A stretch of DNA of 64,000 nt from Paraphysomonas bandaiensis (Eukaryota > Chrysophyceae), in the NCBI GenBank assembly GCA_965644295.1, contig CBFFRP010000425.1, forward strand, positions 62,001-126,000, in the 5' to 3' direction. Made by a program: the position numbers and the translations under genes. A model generated the notes under the pieces. It was not told where the DNA came from and ran no database searches. It saw nothing but the letters and a program-made list of their open reading frames with translations. Numbering within the stretch: the stretch's first letter is position 1; each line of letters opens with the position of its first letter. Below, piece after piece: positions 1 to 10,300 of the stretch.

Positions 1-1992
1 GGCACACTCCTGGAAAGTGTCCAAACACACCAGAGTTCCACTTGAAGTACCAACAAGAAGTGCTTCATCCACATTCAAGGGCGAAGGATTGCCACGCATA
101 TCTTTACTTGTCAACGCAGAACGTAAGGCAGAAAGTGACATCCCATCAGTCAGTGCCAAACATAGCGGTAAATCACTCCCTATAGACCCCACGTATATCT
201 CACGAAGCAGCACGCACATTGGACTTTTCGTACAGAAAATACGTATGCCGCCACTCTCAAGAACACAGAAGAGAAGCTGCTGAAATACACTCATAGTGTA
301 TGTACGCACACCATCCACTAGTGCCTCCGGGTCGACACGAGATTTTACCGTTCCATCTAAAGCAAGTATCTGACACAAAACATTTAGAAAATATAGCATG
401 CATGTATTCTCTTAACCACCTGCATATCATGCCCAGCAAACGCGACAGTACATCGGTTCTCAAGATCTACCATTGGCTCATTCGTGGCTGCCTCGTCTTC
501 ATCCGCGCTACTTTCAGCAGGGTCATTCACGGGAGTATCTTCCCGTATTAGCGCTGTACCTCTACTACCTGTGCGAGCTGTGGTAGGTATACTGCTGGGC
601 ACTCCTAACAGAAGCGACCCATCTGTGCCTGCAGTATCTACTCGGGTAGTAGTAGTAGTAGCCGGGCGCGACTCTTTTCCCTTGTCGCCTGACTCACTTC
701 GGTCTTCTCCAATCTCGTCGAAGAAGTCATCCTCTGAATACCTAATTCGTCTATTGCGCAAGAAACCCACATCTAGCATGCTCTCGAACATATTTAGCGA
801 TACAATGTCAGACGCGCACACACCAAACTCTGTACAGCACGATTCAATGCGCCACATAGACATATCTCCATTGGGATGGGAAAATAGGCATACTGGACTG
901 TGTTGATAGCGACTCAGCTTGAACTGAGCCACTCCTTCATCTAAGTGAATCGACTGCAATTGTGTGAACGACTCCAAGTCGAACACCTTTATGTAACCAT
1001 CTAGTGCTGCGGTAATGAGCATCCCAGGAGAAGGATGAACACATAATCCCGTGACCGCTTTCGAATGGGCATTAAAAGAATGCAACATCGAGTGCTTAGC
1101 CTGATTAGAGGACTGCTCGTGGGCGTTGGCACGTGGAGCCCAACACCTAACAACTCCTCTGGAGCATGAAGTGATATAGAATTGATCCGCAGCATACCAA
1201 CATGCGCAGGTAATAGGAGACTCATGGATATCCTCCAATCGGACCTACGAGACATATAAAAATCTAGATAACCACTTTGTGTCATTGCTACCTTGACGGC
1301 CCGCCTTCGAAAGTCTAACACCGATAGGGACTGCTCGGATATTGCGTAGACCCTGTTGTTGGACGGCTCATACAGCATTTTGGTTACCCATTCAGTACAC
1401 CCCTCAAAGTTGAATAACTTTTCAAGAACAAACGACCCTACGGTTGAGTAATTACGCGACATACGCCACACAGACACCCCTAAGATTTTAATATTATAAC
1501 TTTCCCTAGATTATTCCAGTACACTCACCCCCTGCACCCGATAAAATCAATATATCCCGATCTTTATCATATTCACAATCCAAAATTACTCTTTCCTCAT
1601 GATGAATAGATTCGATCAAATTAAAACTGCTGTCGTATATCCTAAACGCCATATCCAGTGATGGTCCAAAGAACACTACGATAACAATTATATACGAAAC
1701 AGAAATATTCATCTAAGCTACCATTAAGTTTAGTAATATGTACAAAGCAACTAATAAACGATTGCTGACTCTTCGGGAACTTTATTACTTTACTAATAAA
1801 ATCGTTTTCCCAGAGGTATATTCCCTTCACGTCCCAACTCAGAAGCTGCTGCTTCCTTTTAGTGATACCCAGCCCGTCCTCAACCATATTCACTATATCA
1901 AACCCACGAACATGACGCCCGTGACCACTAAATGTTTTCAATACTTGAAAACCATCTTGAATGGTTTGTCCAACTCCACTGTTCAATGGCAT
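1..1992 (-). CDS. WD-repeat protein, 5' part of gene (3' end outside window)
   Basis: Five exons: 1722-1992, 1529-1675, 1292-1479, 420-1244 and 1-369 (open at the edge). The four introns are 46-50 nt, GT-AG, and the frame closes at every join, giving 600 codons in the window. The first exon has a GH-type blade start (FSGHGRHVRGFD). Later segments read like propeller strands, for example VVRCWAPR, then a GLCVHPSPGMLITAALDGYIKVFD stretch split over residues about 300-330, then SMWRIE. A Ser/Thr/Asp-rich, low-complexity insert (about 470-730 on the DNA) interrupts the propeller. Long WD proteins with such inserts are common among ciliary proteins of the WDR87/WDR97 kind; this assignment is an inference from layout only. 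The start codon at 1990-1992 is the first ATG of the exon. The gene faces away from the nitrile hydratase gene across an 838-bp gap. Confidence 0.75.
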
Positions 1993-2830
1993 TTCTTAAT
2001 TATCTACTCGATAGTCCTGTTAGTGCGTACAGTGCATCATATCATGCAACTAAATTACTGCTTAGTGCACATGACTGCAGCTCATTAACTCATATGGTAA
2101 CTAGACAATATACACAGCTAGATTGAGGTATATAATCTCAAGGAATTAACACGAGACGTTGCTTCTAAATGTTATCGTTATGTATGATAGAAGTCGCTGT
2201 CACACTGCTGTATGATATGCATGTATGTACAGACAGACATACAGACATACACTGCAGTGCACTTGTGTGTATAGGCAGGTGCTCTATATGTACAGTGTCT
2301 CAATAGCTTATTAAAAAGCCCAGAAGAAACTGCATATTTTCTATTATTAGAGTAATATCCGGGATTTACATTTATGTAGTGAAAGTCTTAAAAAAACGTT
2401 GTGTCATTATTTTTGTCCGATACTGTATGTATGTACACTCGTTGTAACGGTGAAAAACATAATTATCTGAGAAAATTCGATGTATATATCTACTTTCTGT
2501 ATAAACATGGGATATTTCATCAAAATATACTATAGAATATATAAACATGGCATTCTTGCGAAATATCATAAGAAATTGACCTAAAAATATGTGAAAAGCC
2601 AGTCACACACCATAATATACACAGCAGTACATGTATATGTATGGTGTTTGTACACCGCTGTATGTATCTATATCTGTATGTATCTGCATGTCATGGTGAT
2701 GGTATCATACAGCCAGATACGACTGTATGATATCAACCTGTGAGCGATATCTATACAGACGTACCATACACAACACTCCAAACTCTCATCTCAAAGAAAC
2801 TTGTGATAGAAACAGAAAGTGATCAATCTA
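1993..2830. promoter_or_regulatory. Divergent intergenic region, probable bidirectional promoter
   Basis: This 838-bp gap separates two divergent start codons. It holds short runs of alternating purine-pyrimidine sequence (gtatgtac, cagacatac, gtatatgtatgg) around 2215-2290 and 2620-2720, and an AT-rich core at about 2340-2600. I see no gene in it. No TATA element or initiator can be fixed without transcript starts. Confidence 0.4.
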
Positions 2831-4658
2831 ATGACAACTCATGCATCTATTGGCATCCATGATATTGGTGGAAAACTTGAATACGAACCCATTGACACTC
2901 GAGACCATCCGTTGCATTACTGGGAGCAGAGTATACATGCATTACTTGTTCTATTATCTCAAAAATCTCCACCACTACTAACAACAGACGAATTACGCCG
3001 CGGTGTGGAGTGTTTAGAGAAACATGCATATGAGACATGGGGCTATTATGAGAGATGGTCAGCTGCAATGGCTAATATACTATTAGAGAGACGCGTACTG
3101 CAAGAAGACGAATTGAGTTATGAATTGGAAGGTCCATGTGAATCACATGATTCTCCACAGCGGAAGTTTTATCCTGGAGATGCTGTACAAGTGAGAGTGA
3201 CATAGTGAGTTTATTTCTACGTTAAGGTGTAACAGGTGCGCTCTGAAGATTCTCGAATTCGTTGGAGAAAGCCTCACTTGAGATGTCCCGGATATATATT
3301 TGGCTGCATTGGAAAAGTTGAGAAATATATAGGTGAATATTTTATGTCTCTCTATTTGAAGAACTGTAGTATAAGAATATGAATGACTAGTTTTGTATAG
3401 GTCTCTTTGACGACCCGTATCTTGCTGCTTATCGAGGAAGTGGGCCACAACAACACCTTTATAGTGTGAGTTTTGACAGACGTGATTTATGGCAAGAGGG
3501 AGGCGACGAGATTTCACAGGGGGATCGTATTACTGTGGAAGTTTATGAAGGATGGCTCATGCCCCCTGTTGTAGAGCCTGTGGAAAAGAGCAATACTTTT
3601 TTCTCCAGCAACAGAGGGGTCGGAGTTGTTGGTAGTGGAGGAAAAACAACAAGTGACGAGCACACTCACGCTGACGAGCACTCTCTAACTTCTAGTGACC
3701 CTGTTCAGAGCAATATACGCCACACTCTTGATCATGACCATGGACATGTTCATGAGTCGCGAGTGGTAGTAGAGTGCGAGGCGGTGGAAAAAGAATCACC
3801 GGACCCACCTGGAAAAATTGTCGGGGAGGCACTACTTCGAGCACTATATAAGAAAAACGTGGTCAATCCCGCGGATATAAGAGAAAAAGTGGGTAGAGTA
3901 ATACCATGCCTTCAGTCATACATTTGTTTTGTAATATAAATGTCTGATACAGGTACAGACTTTGGAGCAAATGTCTGAGCGTTTGCTTGGGGCTGACCTT
4001 GTGGTAAAGGCATGGATGGATAGCGAATTTCGTACTCGTTTGCTTAATGATGGTGATACTACAATTTTTTTTGTGTACTGACCTAATCTATTGATTTATT
4101 TTAGCACCACGTGCTGCCCTGGAAATCGGAATTCACACTTCCAATTCTAATGCCCCAACTGTTCTGCAGGTATACGATACACGAATCACCCAATGGTGTT
4201 AATTTCAGGGTATCTCACGAATTCTATTTATACAGGTTGTAGAATGTACGGAATCTGTTCATCACCTCGTAGTGTGCACTCTATGCAGCTGCTATCCGTC
4301 CTCTCTACTCGGCTTATCGCCTTCCTGGTATGTAATATCTGCGCCTTTTATTTTGTAGTACGAACTTTACAAAGTTTCCGTACTCACTCTCTATTATAGG
4401 TATAGAAGCAGAAGCTATCGATGCCGTGCTATCCGTGAGCCTCGTAAAGTTTTATCAGAATTTGGAACCAAGTTTGACTCTTCCGTTGCGATACATGTTC
4501 ACGACTCTACTGCAGATTGCAGATTTCTGGTACTTCCAATGAGACCTGGGGGTACAGAAGGCTGGACCGAGGATCAACTACGCGCGCTAGTCACTAGAGA
4601 TTCTATGATCGGTGTAGCACTAGCGAGAGATCCATTGACTGTCGATCATAAGTCATGA
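2831..4658 (+). CDS. Nitrile hydratase, beta-alpha fusion (cobalt type)
   Basis: Hydrates nitriles to amides. Seven exons: 2831-3190, 3236-3332, 3401-3888, 3953-4052, 4105-4169, 4236-4327 and 4400-4658; they join in frame to 486 residues. The N-terminal part is a full beta subunit (start [52 protein letters not shown]). A His-rich linker (residues about 225-255, HTHADEH and [10 protein letters not shown]) leads to a full alpha subunit ([19 protein letters not shown]). The metal site VCTLCSC lies at residues about 383-389, followed by [19 protein letters not shown]. In this family CTLCSC marks Co(III) enzymes and CSLCSC marks Fe(III) enzymes. Bacteria make the two subunits from separate genes. 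The fused beta-then-alpha order with a His-rich linker is the form known from choanoflagellates and some other eukaryotes. The ATG at 2831 was preferred over the upstream GTG. Six normal introns show that this is a resident gene, not bacterial contamination. Confidence 0.93.
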
Positions 4659-5780
4659 ATGTATCACAAACGTAATTATTGTGATTGATTGGAAATGCTT
4701 TTTGCACTTTGTAGAATATGTGATTCCAGTGACAAGTACTTGGAGAGTAATGAAGCTCCTGCACCATTGTGAATACATGGCTTGATAGTTTTGGTTATGT
4801 ACTGTAGATTAGTTAAATTTAACCTCGGGTAATAAGGAGGCTATATCATCGTTGCACGCTCGAAATTCTGAAGCGAGGGTGAGTTTTAAAGTTTGGACAC
4901 GCGACACGGGACGATACTCCTTATCCATATGTTAAATTGTAGCTTCCCCTGATGATGTTGACATTCTAATATCTAGGTTGTATAACTACTTGTAGCTTGC
5001 TTGATTTACGAGGAAATAGGTGTTATCTGATTAACGCTAAGAAAGCAAATGTAAAAATCGAAGTACTGTTTCAAATCAATGGTATCTACAGCAGCTTAGG
5101 GAATGGTAGCTGTACTAGACTAACAATATATCGAAAATTTCAATAACAAATGATGACCTCCAGTATAGAAGTTACTAAGGGAATAGCAACTGCGAGATAT
5201 TCAAATTCGTAAGTATAAGTGTGATGATGATTGTGAAAATGTGCATAAGTTGTATAGAGCACTTACTGTATTTGATGTAGCATATGAACTCTCCAGTAAT
5301 ATTCATGAAGCATTTCTTCGAAGTCCTAGTCATAAAGATAGTTCGCTTGCAGTGACATCATTATGATCTTCCATATCAGACGAAGGATGGAATCAAAATG
5401 AAGTGTTTAAAGATCCATGAAATCATAGCTACGCAAATTACAAATGTCTGTCAATATCATGGTAGAGATGTAGAGATAGATTCTGTTTGAAGCGAACATT
5501 AAAATAAGTGTCTACATTTACCTGTATTAGCGTTTTGTTGGGCCCGACTCAAGTAAAAAAGACACTTTTTAAGACGAAATGGGGATAAATATTTTACCTC
5601 TAATCACATTACAATGTTGTAGTATTAGACGAACAATCTGGAATGCTAAACGTGCTTTTCAACAAACAACGTAGTAAACACATTCACAGTCATTTCATAC
5701 TGATATTTCCTTGTTAGATAATAATATTACGACATTGAAATCGAATCCATACTCGATAATCTACTTTTCTTAGACAATAG
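4659..5780. other. Convergent intergenic region with degenerate dispersed repeat
   Basis: No convincing gene. The segments at about 5150-5215 and 5475-5600 are recognisably similar, at roughly two-thirds identity by eye, to about 13160-13225 and 15105-15235 in the same orientation. This suggests an old dispersed repeat family present in two convergent gaps. The rest is AT-rich and unremarkable. Confidence 0.45.
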
Positions 5781-6404
5781 TTACTTCTTAAATACTACAC
5801 ACAAATTATTTGCAGGCATTTCTGTAACAGAGTCCAAACTGAATCCACCTAGTTCACTAGCTGTCTCATGTACTAATTCCAAGTCGCGTACACCCCATTC
5901 TGAGTTGCGACTTTGTAGGCTTTTGTCAAAGGCGACGTTGCTCTCAACCATAGATCCTCGTACACGGTATGGACCGTATAGGAGGACCATGCCACCAGGT
6001 CGGAGCACTGCGCCAGCATTCCGAAACAGGGCTTTCGTGCAGCTAAAGGGTGATATATGAATCATATTAATACAAATCACAATGTCAACATTATTGTTTG
6101 CCATATCTGTCGGAAGAATATCACTACAGAGTGATTCAACATTAATATTTAACGGCCGGAAGACATGCGGCAAACTCTCATTCCAACTCGTTATGGATTC
6201 GATCATATCAGAGTCAGGCTCAGTGGGCTGATAACGACAGTTAGGTATATTAGATGCAAAGTGAGCCGCGTGTTCTCCAGTACCCGAAGCAACCTCCAGT
6301 ATATTGAGAGGCGTATCGGCTCTCTCTCGCAGTGAATCACAGCACTTACGGAGAACATCAAGGATAGGTGCTTTATTGCGAGATGCTGGACCACAGGCTT
6401 TCAT
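5781..6404 (-). CDS. METTL26: METTL26-like (DUF938) methyltransferase
   Basis: Single exon, 207 residues, matching the usual length of about 200 for the METTL26/UPF0585 family. These are class I SAM-dependent methyltransferases; their substrate is not established. Motif I is ILEVASGTGEHAAHFA (residues about 30-45). Family signatures follow: YQPTEPD, an acidic loop containing DIVICINMIHISPF, the strand GAVLRPGGMVLLYGPYR, and near the C-terminus a segment with SEWGVRDLE. The start is ATG 6402-6404 (MKACGPAS). The frame stays open upstream, but that stretch is Tyr/His/Thr-rich translation of low-complexity DNA and is not conserved sequence. It is one of three apparently intronless genes here, with AARSD1 and the RING gene. 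It is divergent from the gene at 7329. Confidence 0.88.
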   Translation of the reverse strand: MKACGPASRNKAPILDVLRKCCDSLRERADTPLNILEVASGTGEHAAHFASNIPNCRYQPTEPDSDMIESITSWNESLPHVFRPLNINVESLCSDILPTDMANNNVDIVICINMIHISPFSCTKALFRNAGAVLRPGGMVLLYGPYRVRGSMVESNVAFDKSLQSRNSEWGVRDLELVHETASELGGFSLDSVTEMPANNLCVVFKK

Positions 6405-7328
6405 GTTGGATAGTGTGTGTGTAGATGTCAGAGGAGAGGATGGGATTGTGCTGTAGAGATATGGCTGTATGTATGTATGCTGTGCAGTATCCTGTCGAAC
6501 AGTATACAGGTACACGTCAGCAGGATGCATACGTACACAGTGTAGTGCGTGTACATGCTCATAGAACACTGTACCACACTGCACGGGTAATACAGAAGTA
6601 CGTGTTTGTCTATATAGAATGCTGCTGAAGACGTGTGTATGGTATACAGAACTCTGTATACGTATGTATACATGTAACAATATGTCGTGCAGAGTCATAC
6701 TCTGTATACAGAGGAATACATATAATATCATATCGCAACACTGGAGTGGATATTATGATTTGCATCATGGTTCAGCTATTCCATTTTGTGTCATGATAGA
6801 ATGGAATACGACTAGGGATAGGGATAGGTATAGGGATAGGTATAGGGATAGGGTCGTCCTAATTGAAAATAGCCGAATTATGATAAATAGAGACATTGAG
6901 ACATGTACACGACGAGCTTTACAATACTACAGTTCGTATACATTGTATACAATGTATTCTGTTGAACGGTCTGTTGTTCTTTCTCAGTTTTCAAAAAAAT
7001 ATGACTGTTTTCTCGCATCACATATGAAAAACTATGTTTTCTTGTCACATCATAAAAACCTGTGATTTATAGAAGAAAATGAGGTATTTTGGGGGATTTC
7101 TGATGGCTTAAAATTGCAGTATTGACTGTTATGAGCAGCGAGCATTAACAGCAGGGTGTATATATGTATGTACATTACAATCCTATTGAGGTGTGAAGAA
7201 GCATTAAACTAAACAATCAAAGAGCTTATTACTGACATGTGTCCGCAAGATATGCATCGCTATAACTAACTGTCAGGCTGCTTATATACATAACGAATCG
7301 TTCCGCTGCTGTGTTTCGATAGAATTAA
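6405..7328. promoter_or_regulatory. Divergent intergenic region with GTAT/GTAC-rich tract
   Basis: A 924-bp gap between two divergent starts. About 6420-6720 is a low-complexity tract of TGTATG, GTATAC and CATGTAC steps. An AT-rich section follows at 6900-7330. Long ORFs on both strands at 6425-7065 are by-products of this composition. No gene seen. Confidence 0.4.
6813..6853 (+). repeat. Short GGGATA / GGTATA tandem tract
   Basis: Several copies of a six-base unit alternating between ggGATA and ggTATA, preceded by actag and ending in a ggGTCG step. It resembles an interstitial telomere-like G-rich hexamer tract, but the unit is not one I can match to a known telomere repeat. It lies in the promoter gap of METTL26 and the 28-exon gene. 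Confidence 0.55.
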
Positions 7329-10300
7329 ATGGCAGTTGCTTGCAACGCTATTAAACATTCCATTCAATTGCATGTAATACCAGACATTGATTCATCTAAT
7401 GTGATCTGCAGTGTTCATGATGATGAATCCATTCTTGTCACTCAGAGGAAGGGATTGTGGTTAAAGTGTCACACACGCACTGTGTCTGGTTGGGCTCATT
7501 GTACGACACTCATTCCTGCGCATCTTCCTGCAACTTTTGTTGTAAATGATACTCTTCCGAAGGATGCAATGATTCGTCTGCGCACAGAACCAGTGGAAAT
7601 CGACAGTACTGTGGGAAATACTGTCTGCCCTGGCACGATTGTTACTGTGCTTGAAGTACAACCAGACTGGCTAAAGCTGCGAGTTAACGACGGTATTGCT
7701 TGGCTGAAAAGACAGGCGGGGAACATCCCCTTAGCTATTCCTGTTGTTCCTTCTTTGTATTATAAGAGTTCTGTGCTCCCTTCTGGCTGTGGCCTACGCC
7801 TTCGAAACGGCCCCTATGACGATGCTAGTGTGTCCCGAGTAAGTGAAAAAGATCACTACCTGGTTGTAGAGCGACGTGGCGGATGGGTTCGGGTCCTACA
7901 CTCTCCCAGAACTGATGACGAGGAATGGATGCTGACAAGCGCTGCGGACGGAACGGTTTTACTTTCACCAGCACCAGAGGGTGAAGAAGTGGGATTGATG
8001 TGCCTAGAGGCCTCACTTCCAGTTGAGGCCACAGTTCGAGTGCGCGAGCATCCAAGTGCAACTGCAGAGGAGGTGCGGCGAATAGGATATTATGATATTT
8101 TACCCGTCGTAAAAATAGAAGGGAATTGGGCATCTGTACTCTCTGACGCCTACACGGGCTATATAATGATGGCATCTGAAGAAACAATAATCCTCCAAAA
8201 ATTAGATCCGAACTCCGTGAAACATACAAAGACAGCAAACAGTGAGGACATAGTGTACTCCACTAAAAGTAGTGAACAAACCACTGCAATAACGGATAGC
8301 CTCGCACGACCCTCGCATCATCAGGAAACACAGCAAGATGAACCACCTAGAAGCAATGCATTTGATGATACACGTAAGTCACGTATGCTCCATGATATGT
8401 ATATGTTGTAATTGGTAGCTATTGTAGCTCTCCCTACGCAAGCATCGAATCATCAGGAAACACAGCACGATGAACCACCTAGAAGCAATGCATTTGATGA
8501 TACACGTAAGTCACGTATGCCCCGTGATATGTATATGTTGTAATTGGTAGCTATTGTAGCTCTCCCTACACAAGCATCGAATCATCAGGAAACACAGCAA
8601 GATGAACCACCTAGAAGCAATGCATTTGATGATACACGTAAGTCACATACGCTCCATGATATGTATATGTTGTAATTGGTGGCTATTGTAGCTCTGCCTA
8701 CACAAGCATCGAATCATCAGGAAACACAGCAAAATGAACCACCTAGAAGCAATGCATTTGATGATACACGTAAGTCACGTATGCTTCGTGATATGTATAT
8801 GTTGTAATTGGTGGCTATTGTAGCTCTCCCTACACAAGCATCGAATCATCAGGATACACAGCAAAATGAACCACCTAGAAGCAATGCATTCGATGATACA
8901 CGTAAGTCACATATGCTTCGTGATATGTATATGTTGTAATTGGTGGCTATTGTAGCTCTCCCTACGCAAGCATCGAATCATCAGGAAACACAGCAAGATG
9001 AACCACCTAGAAGCAATGCATTTGATGATACACGTAAGTCACATATGCCCCACGATATGTATATGTTGTAATTGGTAGCTATTGTAGCTCTCCCTACACA
9101 AGCATCGAATCATCAGGAAACACAGCAAGATGAACCACCTAGAAGCAATGCATTTGATGATACACGTAAGTCACGTATGCTTCGTGATATGTATATGTTG
9201 TAATTGGTGGCTATTGTAGCTCTCCCTACACAAGCATCGAATCATCAGGAAACACAGCAAGAAGAACCACCTAGAAGCAATGCATTTGATGATACACGTA
9301 AGTCACGTATGCTCCATGATATGTACATGTTGTAATTGGTAGCTATTGTAGCTCTCCCTACACAAGCATCGAATCATCAGGAAACACAGCAAGATGAACC
9401 ACCTAGAAGCAATGCATTTGATGATACACGTAAGTCACATATGCTCCATGATATGTATATGTTGTAATTGGTGGCTATTGTAGCTCTCCCTACACAAGCA
9501 TCGAATCATCAGGAAACACAGCAAGATGAACCACCTAGAAGCAATGCATTTGATGATACACGTAAGTCACATATGCTCCATGATATGTATATGTTGTAAT
9601 TGGTGGCTATTGTAGCTCTCCCTACACAAGCATCGAATCATCAGGAAACACAGCAAGATGAACCACCTAGAAGCAATGCATTTGATGATACACGTAAGTC
9701 ACGTATGCTTCGTGATATGTATATGTTGTAATTGGTGGCTATTGTAGCTCTCCCTACACAAGCATCGAATCATCAGGAAACACAGCAAGATGAACCACCT
9801 AGAAGCAATGCATTTGATGATACACGTAAGTCACATATGCTTCGTGATATGTACATGTTGTAATTGGTAGCTATTGTAGCTCTCCCTACACAAGCATCGA
9901 ATCATCAGGATACACAGCAAGATGAACCACCTAGAAGCAATGCAATTGATGATACACGTAAGTCACATATGCTTCGTGATATGTATATGTTGTAATTGGT
10001 AGCTATTGTAGCTCTCCCTACACAAGCATCGAATCATCAGGAAACACAGCAAGATGAACCACCTAGAAGCAATGTATTTGATGATACACGTAAGTCACAT
10101 ATGCCCCGTGATATGTATATGTTGTAATTGGTGGCTATTGTAGCTCTCCCTACACAAGCATCGAATCATCAGGATACACAGCAAGATGAACCACCTAGAA
10201 GCAATGCATTTGATGATACACGTAAGTCACGTATGCTTCGTGATATGTATATGTTGTAATTGGTGGCTATTGTAGCTCTCCCTACACAAGCATCGAATCA

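Noticed and set aside
5781-6731. Extended 316-codon version of the METTL26-like protein
   Set aside because: The extra 109 residues are translation of GTAT-rich promoter DNA; the family begins at the ATG at 6402-6404.
6619-7065. 148-codon forward ORF with Arg-Asp-Arg-Tyr repeats
   Set aside because: Reads through the GGGATA/GGTATA tract and AT-rich flank; no conserved feature, and it lies in a divergent promoter gap.
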